NCBI GenBank assembly: GCA_963788185.1
Contig: CAWBGE010000017.1
Span: 496,001-560,000 of the forward strand
Length of the DNA stretch: 64,000 bases
Direction of reading: 5' to 3'
Source: CAIWHR01 sp963788185
GTDB taxonomy: Bacteria; Pseudomonadota; Gammaproteobacteria; Burkholderiales; Casimicrobiaceae
Shown piece after piece: positions 17,666-25,864 of this stretch. Each line of letters begins with the position of its first letter. Within the stretch, counting starts at the first letter, position 1. A model generated the notes under the pieces. The model ran no database searches. It was given only the letters and a program-made list of their open reading frames with translations, and was not told the DNA's origin. Position numbers and translations under genes: made by a program.

Positions 17666-17931
17666 CCGCCATGCTGATGCCCGCGATCATCGCGGCCTTT
17701 GCGCTGGCGATGCTGCTTGCGCTCTGGCGCGCGCTGCGCGGACCCACGGCGCCCGATCGCATCCTTGCGCTGGACACGCTATACGTGAACGGGATGGCAC
17801 TGCTGATCCTGCTCGGCATCCGGCAGGGCAGCACGCTGTATTTCGAGGCTGCGCTGGTCATCGCGATGCTGGGCTTCGTGGGCACCGTGGCGCTGGCAAA
17901 GTTCATCGTTCGCAGCGACATCATCGAGTGA
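17662..17931 (+). CDS. mrpF: Mrp antiporter subunit F
   Basis: Three-helix subunit of 89 residues. The signature GPTAPDRILALDTLYVNGMALL, with the conserved Pro-Asp-Arg in the first loop, and the later YFEAALVIAMLGFVGTVALAKF are typical of MrpF. It overlaps subunit E by 4 bases and lies 4 bases ahead of subunit G. Confidence 0.93.
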   Translation: MTAMLMPAIIAAFALAMLLALWRALRGPTAPDRILALDTLYVNGMALLILLGIRQGSTLYFEAALVIAMLGFVGTVALAKFIVRSDIIE

Positions 17932-17935
17932 CCCG

Positions 17936-18277
17936 ATGGCAGATCCCGCCTTGACATCGCTGCCGCTCTGGGCCGACGTGGCCATCGCGTCGCTGCTGGT
18001 GACCGGCGCCGCCTTCGCATTGATCGGATCGTGGGGCCTGGCCAGGATGTCCGACTTCTACAAGCGGATCCACGGTCCCACCAAGGCGACGACGTTGGGC
18101 GTGGGCGGCGTCCTGCTCGCATCCTCGCTCTTCTTCACCGTGCGCGAGGGCAGCTTGTCGGTGACCGAGTTCCTGATCACGCTGTTCGTGCTGCTGACGG
18201 CGCCGATCAGCGCGCACCTCATGGCGAAGGCGGCCATGCATCTGGATCGCATCAAGCTGCGTCGTCCGCCTGGCTGA
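17936..18277 (+). CDS. mrpG: Mrp antiporter subunit G
   Basis: Last subunit of the antiporter, 113 residues with three hydrophobic segments. The motif RMSDFYKRIHGPTKATTLGVGG is the hallmark of MrpG, as is ISAHLMAKAAMH near the end. It closes a complete AB-C-D-E-F-G operon. Downstream is a 263-base gap that contains an 18-bp perfect palindrome and a mini-ORF before the type I secretion genes. Confidence 0.94.
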   Translation: MADPALTSLPLWADVAIASLLVTGAAFALIGSWGLARMSDFYKRIHGPTKATTLGVGGVLLASSLFFTVREGSLSVTEFLITLFVLLTAPISAHLMAKAAMHLDRIKLRRPPG

Positions 18278-18291
18278 GCCACGGCGCGCGT

Positions 18292-18309
18292 CCTGTCAGC
18301 GCTGACAGG
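18292..18309. promoter_or_regulatory. 18-bp perfect palindrome after mrpG
   Basis: CCTGTCAGC at 18292-18300 is followed immediately by its reverse complement at 18301-18309, without a loop. A loop-free, perfect dyad centred on GC and only 14 bases after the mrpG stop fits a dimeric repressor or activator site better than a terminator: there is no T-run after it and no loop. It lies about 230 bases upstream of the HlyD-type gene. The bound regulator is not identifiable. Confidence 0.4.
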
Positions 18310-18485
18310 CATGGCCCGGGTTCGAAGGGCAAAAGCCGCGTCCGATCAACCCGATGCGCGTCGCCCGCAAGGACGCCTCGTCCATCCGGCCGAATTGACC
18401 GGAAACGCCGTCGTCCCGTAGCGTTTCTTCGCTGTGCATGCGGCGCCCTACGTCGATGGCGCGCCACGATGCGGGAGGAGAGGCC

Positions 18486-18527
18486 ATGGAATCGAATGCC
18501 GCGGCGTCGATGCGGTCGCTGAAGTGA
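18486..18527 (+). CDS. Possible 13-codon leader ORF upstream of the secretion genes
   Basis: An ATG at 18486 is preceded by a very strong Shine-Dalgarno run (GGGAGGAGAGG, 18473-18483) and opens a 13-residue frame (MESNAAASMRSLK) ending with TGA at 18525-18527. The stop is 13 bases ahead of the TTG where I start the adaptor gene, in a different frame. The adaptor frame itself has a stop at 18520-18522, so the two cannot simply be one gene. This could be a translated leader that couples or controls adaptor translation, or a chance ORF. No attenuator-like codon run is seen. Confidence 0.3.
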   Translation: MESNAAASMRSLK

Positions 18528-18540
18528 AGGCGAGCGGCCG

Positions 18541-19911
18541 TTGAGGCGCGCACCAGTGCCGGCGATGGACGCCAGCGATGTCTTTCGGCCTGCGGACCTG
18601 CGCACCGGCGCGGTCGCTCCGTCACCGCTCGCGGCGTGGGTTCTGCATTGCCTGGTGGCGCTCGTCGCCTGCGCGATCGTGTGGATCGTGTTCGGACGAC
18701 TCGACATCGTCGCGGTCGCTGACGGGCGGCTCGTGCCGCGCGTCGCGCTTCCCATCGTGCAGCCTGTGGAAGGCGGTGTCGTGCGCGAGATCCTGGTCGC
18801 CGAAGGGGAGACGGTGCTGCCCGGCCAGGTGCTCGTGCGCCTCGATCCGGGCGTGACCGAAGCCGAGACGCGCGCGCTCGCCCACGAACTCGCGCTGCGC
18901 CAGCTGCAGCAGCGGCGGATCGAGGCCGAGCTCGCGGAGAAGCCGCTGCCGCGACTGCCCGGCGACGGCGAGACCGCGTTCGACCGCGCACTTCAGCAGT
19001 ACCGGGCAAACCGGTCGGCGTACCTCGACGCGCTCGCGCAGGAATCCGCGCTGCGCCAGCGCGTCGCCCAGGAGCTGTCCGCCGCGACCGCGGTCGCCGT
19101 CAAGCTCGAACGCACGCTGCCGATCTACCGGACGCTGGCGGATCGCTTCGATCGGCTGCAGCGCGAAGGGTTCGTCAGCGAGCTCGCTGCGCTCGAGCGC
19201 GAACGCGAACACATCGAGAAGCAGCAGGATCAGCGCGCGCAGGAGCACACGGTGGCGAGCCTGCGGGCGAGCCTCGCCCAGGCCGACCGCCGCCTGGCCC
19301 AGGTGACGTCGGCGTACCGGGCGCAGCTGCACGCGGAGCGCGCGCAGGCCGAGGCGCAGCGCTCGCGCGTGGCGGAGGATCTCGCCAAGCACCTGACCCG
19401 CGCGGAGAGCATCGAGCTGCGCGCGCCGCAGGCGGGCGTCGTCAAGGAACTCGCCACCCACACGCGGGGTGCGGTCGTCGGCACCGGCGTCGTGCTGCTG
19501 ACGCTGGTCCCGGCGGGCGAAGAGTTGCAGGCCGAAGTCCTGGTCCGCAATGCCGACATCGGATTCGTCCGTCCGGGGCAACGCGTCCGCGTCAAGCTCG
19601 CGCCGTACCCGTTCCAGAAATACGGCCTGATCGAGGGCAGCGTCGTCCGGGTGAGCCCCGACGCCATCGATGCGGCGCCACCGCGCCGCGATTCCGCCGC
19701 CGATCCGCCTGCGGCGGAGACGCCGGGGCTCGCCGGGTACCGCGCGCGCATTGCGCTTGCGGCGCAGACCCTCCCGTTCGATGGCGCCGCGCTGCCGCTG
19801 GCGGCGGGCATGCTCGCCGTCGCCGAAATACGCCTTGGCGAGCGCACGCTGCTCGAATACCTGCTGGCGCCGGTGCGGCAGGCGTGGCACGACGCCGCGC
19901 GCGAGCGGTAG
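18541..19911 (+). CDS. Type I secretion membrane-fusion (adaptor) protein, HlyD family
   Basis: Periplasmic adaptor that bridges an inner-membrane ABC exporter to an outer-membrane TolC-type channel. The 456-residue product has a short cytoplasmic N-terminus and one membrane helix near residues 30-52. A lipoyl-like half-motif follows (VEGGVVREILVAEGETVLPGQVLVRLD as two parts), then a long Glu/Arg-rich coiled-coil hairpin (about 105-290), a second lipoyl half and a beta domain with the HlyD-type signature YPFQKYGLIEGSVVRVSPDA. The frame is closed upstream at 18520-18522. I use TTG 18541, with GTG 18556 and ATG 18565 as alternatives. It precedes the ABC gene by 7 bases, the reverse of the usual B-then-D order. 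Confidence 0.85.
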   Translation: MRRAPVPAMDASDVFRPADLRTGAVAPSPLAAWVLHCLVALVACAIVWIVFGRLDIVAVADGRLVPRVALPIVQPVEGGVVREILVAEGETVLPGQVLVRLDPGVTEAETRALAHELALRQLQQRRIEAELAEKPLPRLPGDGETAFDRALQQYRANRSAYLDALAQESALRQRVAQELSAATAVAVKLERTLPIYRTLADRFDRLQREGFVSELAALEREREHIEKQQDQRAQEHTVASLRASLAQADRRLAQVTSAYRAQLHAERAQAEAQRSRVAEDLAKHLTRAESIELRAPQAGVVKELATHTRGAVVGTGVVLLTLVPAGEELQAEVLVRNADIGFVRPGQRVRVKLAPYPFQKYGLIEGSVVRVSPDAIDAAPPRRDSAADPPAAETPGLAGYRARIALAAQTLPFDGAALPLAAGMLAVAEIRLGERTLLEYLLAPVRQAWHDAARER

Positions 19912-19918
19912 CGCTGGG

Positions 19919-22144
19919 ATGCGCGACGCTGCCGCCCATCTCCCATCCCCGCGGCTGACGCAGCGCGACCTGCTGTGGGCCGCGGGAAGCCTGTGCAATC
20001 TGCACCGCGTGCCGTTCGACACCGCGCTGCTGCAGCGCGAGTGTCCGCCGCCCTGTTCGGCCGCGCAATTGATCGAAGCGCTCTCCGCGCTCGGGCTGCG
20101 CGCCGGGCTCGTGCGCACGGCGGAAGATGGCAGCCCCGGCGGACCGCTGCCGGCGATCGTGTTCCTGCAACCTGACGGCGAGACACTGCAGGCACTGACG
20201 CCCGCGGGCTCGCCTCCGGACCGGCCGGACACCGCGGCGGACGAGCGCCCCTGCCATCGGGTCGCACTGCTGGTGAAGTTCGAAGGCGACCGCGCGCTGC
20301 TGTTTCACGCCGGCAGCAATGTTCCGTCGACCCTGCCGGCGACGGAGTTGGCCGCGCAGCACGCGGGTCTCGCACTGATCGTCGAGGCGTCGCCACCGAC
20401 TGCGGACGACGACGATCCGCTCATGGCGCAGCCGCGGTTCGGCTTTCGCTGGTTCCTCACCGAATTCGCGCGCCACGCGCGCAGTGGCCGCGACGTCCTC
20501 GCCGGTTCGCTGGCCATGCAGCTCATTGCGCTGGCGACCCCGATCTGCAGCCAGGTCATCATCGACAAGGTGATCGTGCACCAGACACCGAACACGCTCG
20601 CGGTGATTGCCGTAGCGCTGGTGCTGCTGCTGGTCTTCTCCAGCGCGCTCAACTGGATCCGCCAGTATCTGGTCGTGCACATCGGCAACTGCATCGACGC
20701 GGTGCTGGGCAGCGCCGTGTTCCGGCACCTGATCCGGCTGCCGCTGCCGTTCTTCGAGCACCGCGCGACAGGCGTGCTCGCGGCCCGCCTCAACGGGATC
20801 GAGACCATACGCGATTTCCTGTCGGGCGCCGCGGTCACGCTGCTGCTCGACGTGCCGTTCCTCGCGATCTTCCTGCTCTTCATGCTGCTCTACAGCGTCC
20901 CGCTGTCACTGGTGACGCTGGCGGTCCTGCTGCTGGTCATGCTCCTGTCGCTGTTCGTGGCGCCGTTCTTCCAGTCGCGGCTGAACGAACAGTTCCTCCG
21001 CGGTGCGCGCAATCAGGCATTCGTCACCGAGTACGTCGCCGGCATGGAAACCGTCAAGTCGCTGCAGATGGAAAGCGAGCTCGACCGCCGCTACGAGGTG
21101 TTGTTGGCCGATTATCTGCAGGCGAGCTTCGCCACGCGGAAGCTCTCCAACACCTACAACACGCTGGCGACCGGGCTCGAACAGCTGCAGGCCGTCGCCG
21201 TCCTGTGCCTGGGCGCGATGCTGGTGATGCGCGGGCCCGATTTCACCATCGGCATGCTGGTCGCGTTCCAGATGTTCGCGAGCCGCGTCACGCAGCCGAT
21301 GCTGCGCCTGGTCGGGCTCTGGCAACAGTTCCAGATGGCAACGATTGCGGTGCGCCGTCTCGCGGACGTCATGGACGTGCACTGCGAGCCGCGATCGCTG
21401 GTCGCGAGCCACGATGCGCGGGGGCCGGCCCGCGTCGAGTTCCGCGGCGTCGGCTTTCGCTACCGGGACGGGCACCCGCCGGTGCTGCGGGGCTTCGATC
21501 TCACCGTCGCGCCGGGCGAGTGCGTGGCGATCACCGGCCCTTCGGGCGCCGGAAAGAGCACGCTCACCAGGCTGCTGCAGGGCTTTCTGTACCCGACCGA
21601 GGGCGAGGTGCGGCTGGACGGCCGGGACACGCGCGCGCTGGCCGTCAACGAGCTGCGCGGCGCCTTCGGTGTCGTTCCGCAGGAGACGGTGCTGTTCTCC
21701 GGGAACATCCACGACAACCTGGTGATCGGACATCCGCAGGCGTCGCACGATATGGTCGTGCAGGCCTGCAAGCTGGCCGAGATCCATGCGGTGCTGCAGG
21801 GGCTGCCCGAAGGCTATCGCACCATCGTCGGCGAGCGCGGCGCCGGGCTGTCGGGCGGGCAGAAGCAGCGGATCGCCATCGCGCGGGCGCTGCTCAAGCG
21901 GCCCCGCGCGCTGATCTTCGACGAGGCGACGAGCAGCCTGGATGCCGCGGTGGCAGAGCAGATCGCTGCGACGATCGCCCGCTTCCGCGGCAAGGTGACC
22001 ATCCTGTTCATCACCCATCGCGTGCCTGCGGCGCTGGCGCCCGACCGCGTGGTCGAGCTCATGCCCGTCGCGTCCGCGCTGCGGCAGGGCGACGCGCGTT
22101 CGACCGGTCGCCCCGGCACGGTGCAGGGAGCCGGCGCGCTATAA
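19919..22144 (+). CDS. Type I secretion ABC exporter, HlyB/CyaB type (degenerate C39 domain)
   Basis: Inner-membrane exporter of 741 residues. Residues 10-135 form a peptidase-C39-like domain in which the catalytic cysteine motif is missing (WAAGSLCNLHRVPF stands where DCGxACL is expected), so it should bind but not cleave substrate, as in HlyB. Six helices follow (about 155-440). The ATPase domain has Walker A GPSGAGKST (near 540), LSGGQKQR (near 644), Walker B ALIFDEAT (near 665) and the switch His in FITHR. Substrates of this type are usually RTX-like proteins with uncleaved C-terminal signals. None is encoded nearby, nor is a TolC homologue. The TAA stop sits in a TATAAT box probably used by etfB. 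Confidence 0.88.
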   Translation: MRDAAAHLPSPRLTQRDLLWAAGSLCNLHRVPFDTALLQRECPPPCSAAQLIEALSALGLRAGLVRTAEDGSPGGPLPAIVFLQPDGETLQALTPAGSPPDRPDTAADERPCHRVALLVKFEGDRALLFHAGSNVPSTLPATELAAQHAGLALIVEASPPTADDDDPLMAQPRFGFRWFLTEFARHARSGRDVLAGSLAMQLIALATPICSQVIIDKVIVHQTPNTLAVIAVALVLLLVFSSALNWIRQYLVVHIGNCIDAVLGSAVFRHLIRLPLPFFEHRATGVLAARLNGIETIRDFLSGAAVTLLLDVPFLAIFLLFMLLYSVPLSLVTLAVLLLVMLLSLFVAPFFQSRLNEQFLRGARNQAFVTEYVAGMETVKSLQMESELDRRYEVLLADYLQASFATRKLSNTYNTLATGLEQLQAVAVLCLGAMLVMRGPDFTIGMLVAFQMFASRVTQPMLRLVGLWQQFQMATIAVRRLADVMDVHCEPRSLVASHDARGPARVEFRGVGFRYRDGHPPVLRGFDLTVAPGECVAITGPSGAGKSTLTRLLQGFLYPTEGEVRLDGRDTRALAVNELRGAFGVVPQETVLFSGNIHDNLVIGHPQASHDMVVQACKLAEIHAVLQGLPEGYRTIVGERGAGLSGGQKQRIAIARALLKRPRALIFDEATSSLDAAVAEQIAATIARFRGKVTILFITHRVPAALAPDRVVELMPVASALRQGDARSTGRPGTVQGAGAL

Positions 22145-22145
22145 T
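22140..22145 (+). promoter_or_regulatory. Candidate -10 box for etfBA
   Basis: A consensus TATAAT spans 22140-22145 and overlaps the TAA stop of the exporter gene, 32 bases ahead of the etfB ATG. In such GC-rich DNA a perfect -10 hexamer is uncommon. No good -35 is seen at 16-18 bases upstream (CACGGT or neighbours), so the promoter would be weak or activator-dependent. Confidence 0.35.
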
Positions 22146-22176
22146 CAAACTTTCCCGCAGCCGATCTGGGCTCCCC

Positions 22177-22929
22177 ATGAAAGTACTCGTTCCCGTCAAG
22201 CGCGTCGTCGATTACAACGTCAAGGTTCGGGTGAAGCCGGACGGCTCGGGCGTCGACATCGCCAACGTCAAGATGTCGATGAATCCCTTCGACGAAATCG
22301 CGGTCGAGGAAGCCGTGCGTTTGAAGGAAAGGGGTGTCGCGACCGAGGTCGTCGCGGTGTCCTGCGGCGTCACCGCGAGCCAGGAAACGCTGCGCACCGC
22401 GCTGGCGCTGGGTGCCGACCGCGCCATCCTGGTCGAGACGGACGTCGAGCTGCAGCCGCTGGCCGTGGCCAAGCTCCTGCAGGCGCTGGTCGGCAGGGAG
22501 GCGCCTGGACTCGTCATCTGCGGCAAGCAGGCCATCGACGACGACGCCAACCAGACGGGTCAGATGCTGGCCGGATTGCTAGGCTGGCCGCAGGCCACGT
22601 CCGCGTCCAAGGTGGAGATCGCCGGTGGCAAGGCGATCGTCAAGCGCGAGATCGACGGCGGCCTCGAAACCATCGAGGCGTCGCTGCCGATGGTCGTGAC
22701 GGCGGACCTGCGCCTCAACGAGCCGCGCTATGCGACGTTGCCCAACATCATGAAGGCGAAGAAGAAGCCCTTCGAAATCCTCAAACCCGAAGCGCTGGGC
22801 GTCGACGTCGCGCCGCGCCTGGTCACGCTGAAGGTCGTCGAGCCGCCGAAGCGCCAGGGCGGAGGCAAGGTGGCCGACGTCAAGGAACTCGTGGCCAAGC
22901 TGCGCAACGAAGCGAAAGTGATTTCCTGA
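22177..22929 (+). CDS. etfB: Electron transfer flavoprotein, beta subunit
   Basis: Small subunit (250 residues) of the heterodimeric ETF, which takes electrons from acyl-CoA and related dehydrogenases and delivers them to quinone enzymes; this subunit holds AMP. Motifs include MKVLVPVKRVVDYNVKVRV, MNPFDEIAVEEAVRLKE and ICGKQAIDDDANQTGQM. The C-terminal recognition segment after NEPRYATLPNIMKAKKKP contains the conserved lysines that become modified in some organisms. The ATG at 22177 is one base-pair block from etfA, whose start follows the stop with a single intervening base. Confidence 0.96.
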   Translation: MKVLVPVKRVVDYNVKVRVKPDGSGVDIANVKMSMNPFDEIAVEEAVRLKERGVATEVVAVSCGVTASQETLRTALALGADRAILVETDVELQPLAVAKLLQALVGREAPGLVICGKQAIDDDANQTGQMLAGLLGWPQATSASKVEIAGGKAIVKREIDGGLETIEASLPMVVTADLRLNEPRYATLPNIMKAKKKPFEILKPEALGVDVAPRLVTLKVVEPPKRQGGGKVADVKELVAKLRNEAKVIS

Positions 22930-22930
22930 C

Positions 22931-23869
22931 ATGACGCTACTCATCCTGGCTGATCACGACAACGTCGCCCTCAGGCCGGCGACGCTCAACACCGTCGCTG
23001 CCGCGCAAAAGATCGGCGGCGAAATCCATGTCCTCGTCGCCGGCGGCGGCGCGGAAGCTGCGGCGCAAGCCGCGGCGCGGATACCCGGCGTCGCAAAGGT
23101 GCTGCACGCGGATGCCGCGCATCTCGCGTCGCCGGTGGCGGAAAACGTCGCCGCGACGGCGCTTGTAGTCATCAAGGCGGGGGGCTATACGCATGTGCTG
23201 GCTCCGGCAACCGGTTATGGCAAGAATGTGATGCCCCGGATTGCCGCATCGCTCGACGTGGCGCAGATCTCGGAGATCATCGCTGTGCAGTCGGCGGACA
23301 CCTTCGTGCGCCCGATCTACGCCGGCAGTGCCTTCGCGACCGTGCAGTCGAAGGATCCGGTCAAGGTGATCACCGTCCGCGCCACCGCGTTCGACGCCGC
23401 GGTGGCCGTCGGCGGCAATGCGGCCGTCGAGACCGTCGCTGCCGCGGCCGACACCGGCCTCGCCCGCGTCACCGGGCAGGAGATCAGCAAGCTGGACCGG
23501 CCCGAACTGACCAGCGCACGCGTCGTCGTCTCCGGCGGCCGCGCGCTCGGCAGCGCGGTGAACTTCCAGCTCATCGACGCACTGGCGGCGAAGCTCAACG
23601 CGGCCATCGGCGCGTCGCGCGCCGCGGTCGATGCCGGCTATGTTCCCAACGATTTCCAGGTCGGGCAAACGGGCAAGATCGTGGCGCCGGACCTCTATAT
23701 CGCGGTGGGCATTTCGGGCGCAATCCAGCATCTGGCCGGAATGAAGGACAGCAAGGTCATCGTCGCCATCAACAAGGATCCGGAAGCCCCCATCTTCCAG
23801 ATCGCCGATTACGGACTGGTGGGCGACCTGTTCGAGATTCTGCCTGCGCTGACCGCAGAACTGGGTTGA
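22931..23869 (+). CDS. etfA: Electron transfer flavoprotein, alpha subunit
   Basis: FAD-binding subunit (312 residues) of ETF. The N-terminal half resembles EtfB in fold. The C-terminal FAD domain is clear: VVVSGGRALGSAVNFQLIDAL, GQTGKIVAPDLYIAVGISGAIQH, and the signature AGMKDSKVIVAINKDPEAPIF. Directly behind etfB, it forms a two-gene unit, with the acyl-CoA dehydrogenase gene 154 bases further on. Both genes are probably expressed with fatty or branched-chain acid oxidation. Confidence 0.96.
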   Translation: MTLLILADHDNVALRPATLNTVAAAQKIGGEIHVLVAGGGAEAAAQAAARIPGVAKVLHADAAHLASPVAENVAATALVVIKAGGYTHVLAPATGYGKNVMPRIAASLDVAQISEIIAVQSADTFVRPIYAGSAFATVQSKDPVKVITVRATAFDAAVAVGGNAAVETVAAAADTGLARVTGQEISKLDRPELTSARVVVSGGRALGSAVNFQLIDALAAKLNAAIGASRAAVDAGYVPNDFQVGQTGKIVAPDLYIAVGISGAIQHLAGMKDSKVIVAINKDPEAPIFQIADYGLVGDLFEILPALTAELG

Positions 23870-24023
23870 ACGGCCTTTGCCGGGTCCGGCTTCCGTTCCG
23901 GCTGGCGCGGAGGGGTTTTTCGCCGTTCGGTCCAAAGGGCGGAACCATCGATTAGAGTTTTTCCTCTAGCCGGTCGCGTTACGCTTTCCGTGTGTCGATT
24001 GTCGACTTCCCGAGGATTTTGCC

Positions 24024-25826
24024 ATGAGCGTCTACCAGGCTCCGCTGACCGATATGCAGTTCGTGCTGCAGGAACTCGCCGGCATGGAGGCGGTGGGCAA
24101 GCTGCCCGGTTTCGAGGAAGCCACGCCCGACGTCGCCGCCGCGATACTCGAGGAGGCCGGCAAGTTCGCCACCAACGTGCTCGACCCGATCAACGCGCCG
24201 GGCGATCGCGAAGGGGCGCGCTGGAACGAGGACGGGTCCGTGACCACGCCAGCCGGCTTCAAGGACGCGTATCGGCAGTTCTGCGCCAACGGCTGGAATG
24301 GGCTCACCAAAAACCCCGAATTCGGCGGCCAAGGCCTGCCGCAGCTACTGGCGACTGCGGTCGAGGAAATGTGGCATTCGTCCAACCTGGCCTTCGATCT
24401 GTGCCCCCTGCTCACGCAGGGCGCGATCGAAGCGATCGAACTCTGCGGTTCCGACGCGCTCAAGCATAAATTCCTGCCGAACATGGTCGCGGGCATCTGG
24501 ACCGGCACGATGAATCTCACCGAGCCGCAGGCCGGCTCGGATCTCGCCGCGGTGCGCAGCAAGGCGGTGCCGCAGGGCGACGGGACGTACAAGGTCTTCG
24601 GCCAGAAGATCTTCATCACCTTCGGCGAGCACGACTACACCGAGAACATCGTCCATCTGGTGCTGGCGCGCACGCCGGACGCGCCCGAGGGCGTCAAGGG
24701 CATATCGCTGTTCGTCGTGCCGAAGTTCCTCGTCAACGACGACGGCTCGCTGGGCGCGCGCAACGACGTCCACTGCGTGTCGATCGAGCACAAGCTCGGC
24801 ATCCACGCGAGCCCCACGGCGGTGCTCGCCTTCGGCGACAACGGAGGTGCCGCCGGTTACCTCGTCGGCGAAGAGAACCGCGGGCTCGAGTACATGTTCA
24901 TCATGATGAACCTCGCGCGCTTTTCGGTCGGCATGGAAGGCGTGGGCATCTCCGAGCGCGCGTACCAGCGCGCCGTCGCCTATGCGCGCGACCGGGTGCA
25001 GGGCAAGGCGGTTGGCAGTGCGAAAGGCGTCAAGGCGGGCCCGATCATCGAGCATCCGGACATCCGGCGGATGCTGATGACGATGCGCGCGTACACCGAA
25101 TCGATGCGCGCAGTCGCGTACGTGACCGCGTCGGCGATGGATCACGCCCGTTGCGTCCCCGACCCGGCGGCGAAGAAGCGTCACCAGGCGTTCGTCGACC
25201 TCATGATCCCGATCGTCAAGGGCTGGTCGACCGAGATCGCGCAGGATGTCACGTCGCTTGGCGTCCAGGTGCACGGCGGCATGGGCTTCATCGAGGAAAC
25301 CGGCGCCGCGCAGCACTTCCGCGATGCGCGGATCACGACCATCTACGAGGGGACGACCGGCATCCAGGCCAACGACCTCCTCGGACGCAAGACCGCGCGC
25401 GATGGCGGCGTGACGGCGCGGGCGGTGACGTCCGACATCGCAGGTGTTGCCGCCGAGCTCGCGGCCCATGCGGACGCGAACCTCGCGGCCGTAGGCAGGC
25501 GTTTGTCCGATACCACGGTCGCGCTCAACCAGGCGATCGACTGGGTCGTCGCCTCGTTCGGGTCGCAGCCGCGCGAAGCGCACGCCGGCGCGGTCGCCTA
25601 CCTGCGGCTGTGGGGTCTGGCAGTCGGCGGCTGGCAGCTCGGCCGCGCCGCGCTGGCGGCTGCGCGGCACCTGCAAGCAGGCACCGGCGACGCGCAGTTC
25701 CTCGAGGCCAAGATCATCACCGCGCGCTATTACGCCGATTGTCTGCTGCCGCATGCGAACGCCTTCATGACGACGCTGGTCGACGGCGGCCCATCGGCAG
25801 TGGCGATGCCTGCCGAGCGCTTCTGA
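24024..25826 (+). CDS. Acyl-CoA dehydrogenase, about 600-residue class
   Basis: FAD enzyme of 600 residues that oxidises an acyl-CoA to the enoyl-CoA and reduces ETF. It has the FAD/substrate text GTMNLTEPQAGSDLAAVRSKA and KIFITFGEHD, the C-terminal arginine-bearing GVQVHGGMGFIEETGAAQHFRDARI, and the catalytic glutamate in TTIYEGTTGIQAND (E442). After the core, a helical C-terminal extension (about 460-600) places it in the longer class that includes DmdC-like and many short/medium-chain dehydrogenases, not classical 380-residue enzymes. Chain-length specificity cannot be told. The etfBA neighbours are its likely electron acceptors. Confidence 0.93.
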   Translation: MSVYQAPLTDMQFVLQELAGMEAVGKLPGFEEATPDVAAAILEEAGKFATNVLDPINAPGDREGARWNEDGSVTTPAGFKDAYRQFCANGWNGLTKNPEFGGQGLPQLLATAVEEMWHSSNLAFDLCPLLTQGAIEAIELCGSDALKHKFLPNMVAGIWTGTMNLTEPQAGSDLAAVRSKAVPQGDGTYKVFGQKIFITFGEHDYTENIVHLVLARTPDAPEGVKGISLFVVPKFLVNDDGSLGARNDVHCVSIEHKLGIHASPTAVLAFGDNGGAAGYLVGEENRGLEYMFIMMNLARFSVGMEGVGISERAYQRAVAYARDRVQGKAVGSAKGVKAGPIIEHPDIRRMLMTMRAYTESMRAVAYVTASAMDHARCVPDPAAKKRHQAFVDLMIPIVKGWSTEIAQDVTSLGVQVHGGMGFIEETGAAQHFRDARITTIYEGTTGIQANDLLGRKTARDGGVTARAVTSDIAGVAAELAAHADANLAAVGRRLSDTTVALNQAIDWVVASFGSQPREAHAGAVAYLRLWGLAVGGWQLGRAALAAARHLQAGTGDAQFLEAKIITARYYADCLLPHANAFMTTLVDGGPSAVAMPAERF

Positions 25827-25864
25827 CGTCGGCGACGGTGCCGCGTAGGTGCGCACTGCGACGT

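Noticed and set aside
23879..23920. Intrinsic terminator after etfA
   Set aside because: A bulged GCC/GGC plus CCGG/CCGG stem can be drawn, followed at a distance by five T residues, but the pairing is short and the T-run is separated from the stem by GC-rich bases.
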